This document shows, one piece after another, positions 16,825 to 26,207 of a stretch of 64,000 nucleotides of DNA. Below the pieces are notes generated by a model. The model was not told the DNA's origin. It worked only from the letters and a program-made list of their open reading frames with translations, and made no database searches. A program made the position numbers and the translations under genes. Source of the stretch: DATJOJ01 sp035507035 (lineage in GTDB: Bacteria > Acidobacteriota > Terriglobia > Terriglobales > Acidobacteriaceae); contig DATJOJ010000052.1 in NCBI GenBank assembly GCA_035507035.1, forward strand, positions 17,981 through 81,980. Direction: 5' to 3'. Numbering within the stretch: the stretch's first letter is position 1; each line of letters begins with the position of its first letter.

Positions 16825-18645
16825 GTGGAGGATCAAAACAACCTCGAAAACAACTGGCGGCAACGTTTAGCAGCTCTGCGAAACGTACCGCCGGTGCTGG
16901 GAATCGTCTGGAAATCCGGACCGGTCGTGGTGTTGCTTGGGTTGATCGCCCGCGTGGCGGCTTCGCTTTTGCCGCTTGGGCTGCTGTGGATTACCAAGCT
17001 CATCATCGACGACATCGTTCATTCTGTCGCGACTCACCAGCCGGTTCCGCACAATTTCTGGTATCTAGTGGGCGCGGAGTTCACGGTTGCTGCGCTGAGC
17101 GCGCTCCTAGCGCGCGGCATGGACTTCCTGGACTCTCTTCTCGCCGACCGCTACATGCGGCACGTCAGCATTCGTGTGATGAAGCATGCGGCTGAACTAG
17201 ATCTGGTCGCTTACGAAGATCCGGTTTTTTATGACCGCCTGGAGCGGGCGCGAGTGCAGGCCACCGATCGGCTAGCCATGATTCAGCTGATCGGACGGCT
17301 GTGGCAGCAAGCGATCAGCGCGATTTTAATGTCCGTCTCGATCATGGTGTATTCACCGTGGTTGATGTTGCTGCTTGTGGCTGGCGTTATTCCGGCACTG
17401 CTCGGAGAAAGCCACTTCGCCTTCCTGGGGTATGCCAAAAATTTTCGCCAGACTCCCATCCGTCGCCAGCTGGATTATCTGCGTCAATTAGGGGGCAGCA
17501 AAGAGGCAGCAAAAGAACTCAAGCTGTTCAACCTGAGTGGGTTCCTTACCGAACGATTTACGCGTCTTTCCGATCAGATTTATGAGGAAGACGTTTCGCT
17601 AGCTCGTCGCCGGTTGGTGGCGGGATCGATCTTTTCGGTGATCGGCACGATGGGCTATTACTCGGCGTATGTGTTCGTGATCTGGCGAACGATCCAAGGC
17701 AAGCTAAGCATCGGCACACTGACGTTCCTGGCGGGCGCGATCCAGCAGGCGAGCTCAAGCATTCAGCAGATGTTCTCGACTTTGGCGAGCATCGCGGACC
17801 AGGCCTTGTTCCTCACCGACCTGTTGGCGTTCCTGGAGATGAAGCCGACGATTCAATCGAAGCCGAATGCCCTGCCGGTGCCGCGTCCGATTCGGCGTGG
17901 TTTTGAGTTTCGTAACGTTTCGTTTCACTATCCGGGAAATCCCCGGCTGGTTTTGAATCGGTTGAACTTCCGGCTGGCGCCGGCCGAGCGTGTCGCGCTA
18001 ATTGGGGAAAACGGGCAAGGAAAGACCACCATCGTGAAGCTCATTACCAGGCTTTACGATCCTACAGAAGGCGAGATTTTGCTCGATGGTGTTGATCTTC
18101 GCGAATACGATTTGGAAGACCTCTACAGCGAGATCGGGGTTATTTTCCAGGATTTCATGCGGTATGAAATGAAGTCACGGGAAAACATCGCGGTGGGCCG
18201 TATCGAACAGATCGAGAACTTGGACCTTCTGCAGGGGGCGGCGCGCAAGAGTTTAGCCGACACGGTGATTCGCAATCTTCCGCAAGATTACGAACAAATG
18301 CTGGGACGGCGTTTCGAAGGAGGGGTTGATCTCTCGGGTGGGGAATGGCAAAAGATCGCCCTGGCGCGGGCCTATTTGCGGGATGCTCAGTTGCTGATTC
18401 TCGACGAGCCAACCGCCGCGCTCGATGCGCGCAGCGAACTGGAAGTGTTTCACCGCTTCGCGGAACTTACTACCGGGAAGATGGCGCTGTTGATTTCTCA
18501 TCGCTTCTCCACCGTGCGCATGGCCGATCGCATCGTGGTGTTGGAAAACGGCAACATAGCCGAGGAAGGTAGTCACGACGAATTGACCAACCTGGGCGGA
18601 CGTTACGCCGAAATGTTCGAGATGCAAGCTGCCAGCTATCGTTAA
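16825..18645 (+). CDS. ABC exporter (permease-ATPase fusion), NdvA/MsbA-like
   Basis: 606 residues from GTG 16825 with weak GAAGG upstream. Six membrane helices span residues about 30-310. The ATPase domain carries Walker A GENGQGKTT, Q-loop IFQDF, signature LSGGEWQK, Walker B LLILDEPTAALD and H-loop LLISHRFST, so it should be active as a homodimer. It lies 12 nt before the NdvB-like glucan synthase gene. In rhizobia and Brucella the cyclic beta-1,2-glucan synthase NdvB/Cgs works with the half-size ABC exporter NdvA/Cgt, so a matching export role is inferred here from order and type. Alternatives in the same superfamily are lipid or peptide exporters. Confidence 0.9.
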   Translation: MEDQNNLENNWRQRLAALRNVPPVLGIVWKSGPVVVLLGLIARVAASLLPLGLLWITKLIIDDIVHSVATHQPVPHNFWYLVGAEFTVAALSALLARGMDFLDSLLADRYMRHVSIRVMKHAAELDLVAYEDPVFYDRLERARVQATDRLAMIQLIGRLWQQAISAILMSVSIMVYSPWLMLLLVAGVIPALLGESHFAFLGYAKNFRQTPIRRQLDYLRQLGGSKEAAKELKLFNLSGFLTERFTRLSDQIYEEDVSLARRRLVAGSIFSVIGTMGYYSAYVFVIWRTIQGKLSIGTLTFLAGAIQQASSSIQQMFSTLASIADQALFLTDLLAFLEMKPTIQSKPNALPVPRPIRRGFEFRNVSFHYPGNPRLVLNRLNFRLAPAERVALIGENGQGKTTIVKLITRLYDPTEGEILLDGVDLREYDLEDLYSEIGVIFQDFMRYEMKSRENIAVGRIEQIENLDLLQGAARKSLADTVIRNLPQDYEQMLGRRFEGGVDLSGGEWQKIALARAYLRDAQLLILDEPTAALDARSELEVFHRFAELTTGKMALLISHRFSTVRMADRIVVLENGNIAEEGSHDELTNLGGRYAEMFEMQAASYR

Positions 18646-18657
18646 AAGGCAAAAGTC

Positions 18658-21600
18658 ATGCCAGGAGTGACTCGCTTGGAATTAGTGAGTGAGAAAATCG
18701 ACGAAAAAAGTACGCCGGCGGTGAGCGAGGAAACCATCGCCCTGCGTATGAAGGCCAAAGAACTGGCCCAGAGCCTCGGGTGGTTGCCCAAGGTGCGATC
18801 GTCCGAATTTTTCTCTGAACGGGCAAGCATATTGGCGGAGCGAATCGCGCCGGTTCTGCATCGGCTGCAGGCGCCGGTGCGGGGACCGATTTCGGAAGAA
18901 CTGCAATCGCTGCGCGGCAACCGCATGCTGCTGTCCGGCGAGTTGCAACGCTTCGGTGATGGATCCGGAATGGCGCAGGGGATTCCGCATGTTCGAACAG
19001 TTCGCGGCGAGACGGTTCCGCGCGCGTATGCGGTCGCAAAAGGCCTGTTGACTGCGACGGACTACAAGTTCAGCGAAGCAACTTTCAGCTCCTACGTCGA
19101 GGGATTTCAAGAATACACCCCGCTCGACATGAAAGAGCTATGGGTGCTGGTGTCAGCGGTGAGGCTGATCTTACTGGAGGAGACTACCAAGCGCGCGGCG
19201 CGAATCGTGGGCGGCGCCGAAGAACAGTCAGGAGTCGAGACATGCATTCGCAGTTTGCGGGAGGCGGGGCAGGCTTCCTGGAAAGAAATCATCGAGCCGT
19301 TGATTTTGTTCGATCGCGTCTTGAGGAACGATCCAGTTGGCGTATATGCCCGAATGGATTTCGCGAGCCGGGACCTGTATCGCTCCGAAATCGTCAATCT
19401 TGCCCAGCATTCCGATTGTACCGAGCATGAAGTGGCCATTGCAGCAATGGAATTGGCAGAAGCGGCGCACGGCGTGCCGTGTCACAATGCGCGCGAGGCC
19501 GATCGTTATTCGCATATTGGCTACTACCTGGTTTCGGACGGCGTGGAGCTTCTACATCAGAAGATCGGATTCCGTGCGCCATTTGGCCAGCGAGTCCGCG
19601 CCTTCGTGAAGCAACATCCTGATGAGTTGTTTGTGCCGGCGATTGCGGTGCTGACGCTGGCCATCATGTCCACCATTCTTCTGCTGCTGACCGATCCAGG
19701 GAGTTCACCATACCTGATTCTTCTGGCTATGGTGGCGCTGTTGCTGCCTTGTTCGCAAAGCGCAGTGCAAGTGGTGAATTATCTGGTGACTTCGCTCCTC
19801 CAACCGCAGATTCTGCCCAAGATTAATTTTTCGAAAGGCATCCCTGATGGTTGCGTCACGATGGTTGCGGTTCCGACGCTTCTTCTGAGCGAAACTCAGG
19901 TGCGCCGACTAGTGGACGATCTTGAAGTAAGATTTCTCGGCAACCACGACCCCAACTTGCATTTTGCGCTGCTGAGCGACCTTCCGGATTCACCAGCGCA
20001 GGCGCGCGAAGATGATCCGCTGGTGAGTTTATGTGCGTCTCTGATCACTGCTTTGAACGAGAAATATGCCGATCAGAAGATGGGGTCGTTTTTTCTGTTC
20101 CACCGTCACCGAGTTTATAACCCCCGAGAACGGGTGTGGATGGGATGGGAGCGCAAGCGCGGGAAACTGCTCGACCTGAATAAACTGCTGCTCCAGCAAC
20201 ATGACAGTTTTCCGGTGAAGGTCGGCGAGCTTTCGATCCTGCCGCAGGTGCGCTTCGTGATCACGCTGGATGCCGACACGGAATTGCCGCGCGGGTCGGC
20301 GCATCGCATGGTCGGCGCGCTCGCACATCCATTGAATCAAGCGATTATTGATCCGGAAAACAACATTGTTGTCGCCGGCTACGGAATTTTGCAGCCCCGG
20401 GTCGGAGTCAGCGTGCAAAGCGCTGCCCGATCACGACTGGCAAAAATTTATTCCGGGCAAACCGGGCTGGACATTTATACCTGCGCCGTCTCGGATGTAT
20501 ACCAGGACCTTTATGGCGAAGGCACTTTTGCAGGGAAGGGAATTTATGAAGTGAAGGTTCTGCAACAAGTGCTTGAGGGGCGATTCCCGCGCAATGCCCT
20601 GCTCAGTCACGATCTGATCGAGGGAGCGTATGCGCGCGCCGGATTAGTCAGCGACATTCAGATCATTGAAGACTACCCGTCGCACTACAGTGCCTACAAC
20701 CGGCGCAAACATCGCTGGCTGCGCGGCGATTGGCAGATCGCAGAATGGCTGGGGCCGAAGGTTCGCGACGAAATGGGGCGTCAAATCGACAATCCCCTCC
20801 GGCTCATCTCGCAGTGGAAGATTTTGGACAATCTGCGCCGCAGCCTGGTTGAGCCGGCGACATTTCTATTACTGGTGCTAGGTTGGCTGGCGTTGCCGGG
20901 CCAGCCACGCTGGTGGACGCTTGCGACGATCTGCATATTGTTTGTTCCGGCGTGGTGCCGCGCTGTGTTTGCTTTGGTGCGTGCTGCAACGGATCGCAGT
21001 TGGGAGACCGCACGGGCAGCGGTGAAGGGGTTGTTTGCCGCCAATGTCAGCGTATTTCTCACGCTGACGTTCTTGGCTCACCAGATGTTGCTGTCGATTG
21101 ATGCGATGATTCGCACGCTGGTGCGTCGCATGGTGACGCAGCAACGACTGCTGCAGTGGGAGACCGCGGCGGAAGCCGAGCTCGGAAGCCAGACCCGAAC
21201 CCCGGTGGAAGACTACTTGGATTGGACGCCCGCTCTGGCTTTGGGTATGGGATTGCTGATTTGGTCGCTGCATCGCGGTGCCTTGGCATCTGCATTTCCC
21301 ATTCTTCTGCTATGGGCCGGGAGCAAATGGGTCTCGGTATGGCTGAACCTGTCGCCGAATCCGCCGCGAGCTCAAATATCCGAAAAAGATCGTGCGTTTT
21401 TGCGTGGCGCGGCACTGCGGACATGGCGGTATTTCGCTGAGTTCAGCAATGAAGAACACAACTGGTTAATTCCTGATAACGTGCAGGGGGAACCGTTGCG
21501 AATTGCACCGCGCTTGTCGCCCACGAACCTGGGAATTCTGTTCAACGTGCGCCAGGTGGCTTGCAGCATGGGTTATCTGACGGTTCCCGAGTTTGTCGAT

Positions 21601-23133
21601 CTGACCCAGAAAACGCTCGCCTCCGTCGCTAAGCTCGATCGTTATCGCGGGCACATTTTCAATTGGTACGACACTAGAACGCTCGAGGCGTTGACGCCTC
21701 GGTTTGTTTCCACCGTGGATAATGGCAACCTGCTCGCGTCGCTGTGGACCTTAGAGCAGGGCTGCCTGGAACTGATTCGAAAGCCGATTCTGCAACCCGC
21801 TTTGGCGGATGGCCTGATCGATCACCTGCGAGTTCTCATGGAGTCTCGAGCTCTACCACGCAAGGCGTTTTCGTCAGCGGATCGGGCAGTACAAAGAAAG
21901 AACTGGCAGTGGGCGCTGGATGGGCCAGATGGCGTTTTCGGAGATATCTCGGCGTCGGCCTCATCCACGGGAGGAACGGACATTCCATGGTTCAGCGAGC
22001 AGGCACGAGCTCGCCTAAACGCCATCCAGCAGACAGTTCGATTGTATGCACCTTGGCTGCTGCCGGAATTTGGTCCGGTCATCGGAGCCGGCGCGGAGAC
22101 CCAGTGGGGAAACGTCGCCCTGGAATCCATTCCAGATTTCATCGATCGTTTTTCAGCGGGCCTCCAGGCGGATACCAATCTCCAATCGTCGGAACAGGTC
22201 AGCGAGTTGTCACGGCGATTGCTTGAGTTATTGCCGGAGGCGCGCGTTTTATCAGTGGAACTGATTCAACAGCTGCGCGCGATGGCAGGAGAAGCTCGCA
22301 AGCTGGCCAACGAAATGGATTTCAAGTTTCTGTTGCATCCGCAGCGAAAACTGCTCTCCATCGGCTTCGACGTGGAATCTCGGCAGTTGAACGCTGCGTG
22401 TTATGACCTGCTGGCGTCGGAGGCACGAACGGCGGTTTTTGTTGCGACCGCAAAGGATGACATTCCGCAGGAAACCTGGTTCCGGTTGGGGCGGCCGCAA
22501 ACGCTGGACCACGGGCGTCCGGTGCTGATGTCCTGGACTGGAACGATGTTTGAATACCTGATGCCTTTCATTTGGCTGCGGAGTTTCCCCAATACCCTGC
22601 TGGAACGATCACGCGATGCAGCGGTACGGGCGCAGCGAGCCTACACTGTATCTCGAGGCATTCCGTGGGGGATCTCCGAATCCTCTTGTGCTAAGAAAGA
22701 CGATTTGGGCAACTACGCTTATATGGCCTTTGGCATTCCCCGGCTGGCGATTCAGAAGGGGGAAATGAATGCGCTTGTCATTTCTCCTTACTCGACGTTC
22801 CTGGCCTTGCCGGTTAATTCGTTGGAGGCGTTGCAGAATCTGCAGCGGATGAGCGATCTGGGCTGGGTCGGGCCGTACGGATTTTATGAGTCGGCGGACT
22901 ACAGCCTCGGGCCGGGGCGGCTGTGGGGAAAGAAGCCGCAACTGGTGCATTGCTGGATGGCGCATCACCAGGGCATGAGCCTGCTTGCGCTGGCCAATTT
23001 CCTGGAAGATGGCATGGTGGAAAACTGGTTTCACCGTGAGCCACGGGTGCAGGCGACGGAGTTGTTGCTGCAAGAGAAGCCGGTCGCATACGTGCCTGCA
23101 CGGCTGGAGAAACTGGGGACGACGGCAGCATGA
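18658..23133 (+). CDS. NdvB-like beta-1,2-glucan synthase (GT84 plus glycoamylase-like domain), lacking the GH94 part
   Basis: 1491 residues; AAAAGG is 8 nt before ATG. N-terminal helical region (1-320), helices at about 324-370, a GT84 catalytic domain (about 400-700) with VITLDADTELPRGSA near 533, EGTFAGKGIYEV, LSHDLIEGAYARAGL and RRKHRWLRGDWQ, further helices at about 730-900, then a large region with FNWYDTRTLEAL and a C-terminal PF10091 glycoamylase-like domain (about 1180-1460: GVPWGISESS-like and HCWMAHHQGMSLLALANFL). Known cyclic beta-1,2-glucan synthases are about 2800 residues and continue into a GH94 phosphorylase domain that sets chain length; that half is absent and no GH94 gene follows. 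Product is therefore probably a beta-1,2-glucan of differently controlled length. Confidence 0.9.
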   Translation: MPGVTRLELVSEKIDEKSTPAVSEETIALRMKAKELAQSLGWLPKVRSSEFFSERASILAERIAPVLHRLQAPVRGPISEELQSLRGNRMLLSGELQRFGDGSGMAQGIPHVRTVRGETVPRAYAVAKGLLTATDYKFSEATFSSYVEGFQEYTPLDMKELWVLVSAVRLILLEETTKRAARIVGGAEEQSGVETCIRSLREAGQASWKEIIEPLILFDRVLRNDPVGVYARMDFASRDLYRSEIVNLAQHSDCTEHEVAIAAMELAEAAHGVPCHNAREADRYSHIGYYLVSDGVELLHQKIGFRAPFGQRVRAFVKQHPDELFVPAIAVLTLAIMSTILLLLTDPGSSPYLILLAMVALLLPCSQSAVQVVNYLVTSLLQPQILPKINFSKGIPDGCVTMVAVPTLLLSETQVRRLVDDLEVRFLGNHDPNLHFALLSDLPDSPAQAREDDPLVSLCASLITALNEKYADQKMGSFFLFHRHRVYNPRERVWMGWERKRGKLLDLNKLLLQQHDSFPVKVGELSILPQVRFVITLDADTELPRGSAHRMVGALAHPLNQAIIDPENNIVVAGYGILQPRVGVSVQSAARSRLAKIYSGQTGLDIYTCAVSDVYQDLYGEGTFAGKGIYEVKVLQQVLEGRFPRNALLSHDLIEGAYARAGLVSDIQIIEDYPSHYSAYNRRKHRWLRGDWQIAEWLGPKVRDEMGRQIDNPLRLISQWKILDNLRRSLVEPATFLLLVLGWLALPGQPRWWTLATICILFVPAWCRAVFALVRAATDRSWETARAAVKGLFAANVSVFLTLTFLAHQMLLSIDAMIRTLVRRMVTQQRLLQWETAAEAELGSQTRTPVEDYLDWTPALALGMGLLIWSLHRGALASAFPILLLWAGSKWVSVWLNLSPNPPRAQISEKDRAFLRGAALRTWRYFAEFSNEEHNWLIPDNVQGEPLRIAPRLSPTNLGILFNVRQVACSMGYLTVPEFVDLTQKTLASVAKLDRYRGHIFNWYDTRTLEALTPRFVSTVDNGNLLASLWTLEQGCLELIRKPILQPALADGLIDHLRVLMESRALPRKAFSSADRAVQRKNWQWALDGPDGVFGDISASASSTGGTDIPWFSEQARARLNAIQQTVRLYAPWLLPEFGPVIGAGAETQWGNVALESIPDFIDRFSAGLQADTNLQSSEQVSELSRRLLELLPEARVLSVELIQQLRAMAGEARKLANEMDFKFLLHPQRKLLSIGFDVESRQLNAACYDLLASEARTAVFVATAKDDIPQETWFRLGRPQTLDHGRPVLMSWTGTMFEYLMPFIWLRSFPNTLLERSRDAAVRAQRAYTVSRGIPWGISESSCAKKDDLGNYAYMAFGIPRLAIQKGEMNALVISPYSTFLALPVNSLEALQNLQRMSDLGWVGPYGFYESADYSLGPGRLWGKKPQLVHCWMAHHQGMSLLALANFLEDGMVENWFHREPRVQATELLLQEKPVAYVPARLEKLGTTAA

Positions 23134-23161
23134 GGGTCCGTCGCCAACTTGCCGGTGATCG

Positions 23162-24664
23162 ATGAATCTCATCTCGAAAACTGCTCTACTGACAGTGGGT
23201 TTAGCTTTGCTTCCGTTATTGGCTTCTTCCCAAGCATCGCCAACTGATGTAATCGTCATTGACGCGAGTGCGCCCTCGCACGCGTTCCCGCACTTCTGGG
23301 AGCAAATGTTTGGCTCGGGGCGGGCGATCCTCAGCCTGCGCGAGAGCTATCGCCGCGACCTGCAGGCGGTGAAACAGATCACCGATTTTCAATACGTGCG
23401 ATTCCACGCTATTTTTCATGATGAAGTTGGGGTCTACGACGAAGACGCAGCCGGCAACCCTATCTACAATTTTTCCTACGTCGATCAAATTTACGATGGA
23501 CTTCTCGCCAATGGGGTAAAACCATTTGTCGAATTGAGTTTCATGCCCCAAAAGTTGGCTTCGAAGCCAATTCTGCACGCCTTCTGGTACAAGCAAAATA
23601 TTTCGCCGCCAAAGGATTGGGGCAAGTGGGATGACCTGATCACGGCTTTCACCAAGCACCTGGTTGGTCGTTATGGAATCGACGAAGTCAGCCAGTGGTA
23701 TTTCGAAGTCTGGAACGAACCCAATATTGATTTTTGGGCGGGAGACCCGAAGCAGGAGACCTATTGGGAACTCTACGACCATACGGCCCGTGCGGTGAAG
23801 GCGGTGAATGGTCGCCTCCGCGTGGGAGGGCCAGCAACGGCGCAGGCAGCGTGGGTGGACGCGTTCATTGAGCATTGCGCGACCAACAAGGTTCCGGTTG
23901 ATTTCGTTTCGACGCATGTCTATGGAGATGACACAGCCAAAGATGTTTTCGGCACGAACGAAGAAATCCCCAGGAATCAGATGGTGTGCCGCGCGGCAAG
24001 TAAAGTTTCTGAACAGATCAAACACTCTCCGATGCCCGATTTGCCCTTGATTTTCAGTGAGTACAACGCCACGTACATGAATAAAACGGAAATCACGGAT
24101 TCGTCCTTCATGGGCCCTTGGCTGGGTGACACGATTCGACAATGCGACGGTCTCACCAAAATGATGTCCTACTGGACTTTTTCTGATGTCTTCGAAGAGC
24201 AAGGCGTGGTCAAAACGCCATTCTATGGGGGCTATGGAGTAATTGCGGAAGATGACATTCCCAAGCCGGCGTTTAATGCTTTCAAACTTTTGCATGGGCT
24301 GGGAGACCAGCGGATCGACGCAGCATCGGATTCCGTTCTTGTGACGCGGAGAAGGGACGGCACATTGGTCCTGGCGATTTGGAACTATGCGCCGCCGGAG
24401 GGTGGCGGTTCGCCTCGAACTTTTTCGCTTCGCTTCAAGGGCCTGAAGGCCAAACAGGCAGCGATCACGTTCGTCGATCGCGAGCACGGAGATGTTCGCG
24501 ATGCTTACGAAAAAATGGGATCACCGCGCTATCCAACGCAAGCGCAGATTCAGGAACTTCGCCGGGCGGCGGAGTTGCCGTCTCCTGAAACCCGCAAGCT
24601 AAAAAATAATGCCCTGGACTTGACCCTGCCGGCGCAGGGATTGGCGACCATTGAAGTAAGGTGA
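23162..24664 (+). CDS. Secreted GH39-like glycoside hydrolase
   Basis: 500 residues with an N-terminal signal peptide (LTVGLALLPLLASSQA). A TIM barrel of clan GH-A is shown by FEVWNEPNIDFW, with Glu186 as acid/base, and LIFSEYNATY, with Glu300 as nucleophile, plus a C-terminal beta-sandwich ending in LPAQGLATIEVR. The pattern is that of GH39 beta-xylosidase-like enzymes. It lies 28 nt after the glucan synthase gene, so it probably belongs to the same transcript; its substrate may be the locus polymer or plant-derived sugar. It converges with the GH144-like gene 11 nt away. Confidence 0.88.
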   Translation: MNLISKTALLTVGLALLPLLASSQASPTDVIVIDASAPSHAFPHFWEQMFGSGRAILSLRESYRRDLQAVKQITDFQYVRFHAIFHDEVGVYDEDAAGNPIYNFSYVDQIYDGLLANGVKPFVELSFMPQKLASKPILHAFWYKQNISPPKDWGKWDDLITAFTKHLVGRYGIDEVSQWYFEVWNEPNIDFWAGDPKQETYWELYDHTARAVKAVNGRLRVGGPATAQAAWVDAFIEHCATNKVPVDFVSTHVYGDDTAKDVFGTNEEIPRNQMVCRAASKVSEQIKHSPMPDLPLIFSEYNATYMNKTEITDSSFMGPWLGDTIRQCDGLTKMMSYWTFSDVFEEQGVVKTPFYGGYGVIAEDDIPKPAFNAFKLLHGLGDQRIDAASDSVLVTRRRDGTLVLAIWNYAPPEGGGSPRTFSLRFKGLKAKQAAITFVDREHGDVRDAYEKMGSPRYPTQAQIQELRRAAELPSPETRKLKNNALDLTLPAQGLATIEVR

Positions 24665-24675
24665 GAGCGGCTTCG

Positions 24676-26085
24676 TCAACCAGCCTGAGCTCCAGGCTTG
24701 TACGCATGAAATCCTGCGCGTTGCATTCCGCGCTGCGCCTCCTGGTTCTTCATGAAGGTGTCCCACACGAAACTGGTGCGAGCGTTCTCCGCCATCAGCA
24801 TGGTGATCCCGGTGTCGATGCCGACGACATCATTGTCGTACCAGTTATGTAGCGGATTGAAGGCGTCGACAAAGCCGTATCGGCACCAGGCATTACCGGC
24901 ATAGTTTTTCTTGATCGTCCGCAGCACACGCATAGTTTCCTGCGGCAGGAAGGGCAGGGAACCGCCGGCCGCGCAGGGCACGATTGTGCCATCGATTGGG
25001 CCCATCGAAGGTGGCCCGCCCCAAATTACGTAGCCTCGCTGTGAATCGGAAGCCGTGATTCCCCACAAATCTTCGCTGTAATCGGGGAACTGCTTTGCCA
25101 GTTCGATGCAGAAAAGCCGGTGCACATACGTGGCAATCCTCGAATTCTCGAAATAGTCGGCGTATTTGTCGCGCTTATTGCGAAAGTCGAACCAGGCCTG
25201 AGAATACTGATGGACGAACAAAGGCGCGAACGAACCGATGTAGCGCAGGCCATCGTACTCGAAGATGGTGCGCTTCCACGCATCCCAGGTTTCGGGACGC
25301 AGAGGATGAGAAAACGACCCCATCCCAAGGAGATAAATCATCATTAACTCGCTGTAGTAATCCCAGCGATAAGAGAGGAAGCCCATCTCCGGGGTCCAAC
25401 CCTGGGGAAGCAGGGAAGTGTCTTCGGAGAGCCAGGACCAATCGACACGGTTGAAAATCTCGAAGGCCAGCCGGCTGATCTCGGAGTGTTCTTCGAAGTG
25501 CTGGCGGCAAGTCAGCATTCCGCAAAGAAGAATCGCAGTATCGACGGACGAGACTTCCGAATCCCACATGCGTTCTCCGGTGTTGATGTTAGCGAAGTGG
25601 AAGAAAAAACCGCGATGAGTTGGCAGCTTCTTCCATAGGAACCGCAGTGTGGCAAGCACGCGATTGCGGGCATCATTGCGAGAGACGTAGCCGCGTTTCT
25701 GACCAATGCATAGGGCGGTGAGGCCAAAACCAGTGGCGGCGATGCTGGCGGCGATGGTGTTGTCCTGAGCTCGCACGTTGCAACGATCTTTGACAAGCCC
25801 GGTCTGGGGATTGGCCTGTTCCCAGAAATATAGAAAGTTGGCTTTTTCCAACTCCTCCAGAAACTGATCATCCTCCGGGGTGAGCGTGGTCATGGGAGGA
25901 AGCGTGGCGGGATAGGTCGGGCTGCTCGACGAAGCAAATGATGGGAGTATTCCCGAGCGAGCAAAAGGCAATGCGAGTCCGGCGAAAGCCAGCCTGCGAA
26001 GAAAAGTCCGGCGTGACAGAAGTCCGGAACCAGTACCGCTTTCACCCACGGAACCAATTCTAGGTTTTCTTAGGCTCGTGACCAC
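24676..26085 (-). CDS. Tat-exported GH144-like endo-beta-1,2-glucanase
   Basis: 469 residues from GTG 26085. A twin-arginine signal SRRTFLRRLAFAGLALPFA starts near residue 24; internal GTG starts closer to it are possible. The mature protein is an (alpha/alpha)6-type domain: FLYFWEQANPQTGLVKDRC, TGFGLTALCIGQKRGYV, FFFHFANINTGER, VSSVDTAILLCGML, WGITASDSQRGYV and GFVDAFNPLHNWYDNDVVGI. This is the PF10091 family, which includes GH144 endo-beta-1,2-glucanases and the glycoamylase-like module of NdvB. Presence beside an NdvB-like synthase supports beta-1,2-glucan as substrate. Export folded through Tat suggests periplasmic action. Confidence 0.9.
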   Translation of the reverse strand: MVTSLRKPRIGSVGESGTGSGLLSRRTFLRRLAFAGLALPFARSGILPSFASSSSPTYPATLPPMTTLTPEDDQFLEELEKANFLYFWEQANPQTGLVKDRCNVRAQDNTIAASIAATGFGLTALCIGQKRGYVSRNDARNRVLATLRFLWKKLPTHRGFFFHFANINTGERMWDSEVSSVDTAILLCGMLTCRQHFEEHSEISRLAFEIFNRVDWSWLSEDTSLLPQGWTPEMGFLSYRWDYYSELMMIYLLGMGSFSHPLRPETWDAWKRTIFEYDGLRYIGSFAPLFVHQYSQAWFDFRNKRDKYADYFENSRIATYVHRLFCIELAKQFPDYSEDLWGITASDSQRGYVIWGGPPSMGPIDGTIVPCAAGGSLPFLPQETMRVLRTIKKNYAGNAWCRYGFVDAFNPLHNWYDNDVVGIDTGITMLMAENARTSFVWDTFMKNQEAQRGMQRAGFHAYKPGAQAG

Positions 26086-26207
26086 ACCTCTATCAATTGG
26101 AGAAAATTGAAACTAAGAACTCCATTGTTGCCGCTCTTGCTGATAATGTCATTTAGGAGACTGCGGACCCAGAATCGGCATCCAACGTCGAGGTCGAACT
26201 CCCTAAG

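Noticed and set aside
23216..24487. 423-codon minus-strand frame
   Set aside because: Antisense to the GH39-like gene, whose catalytic motifs are clear.
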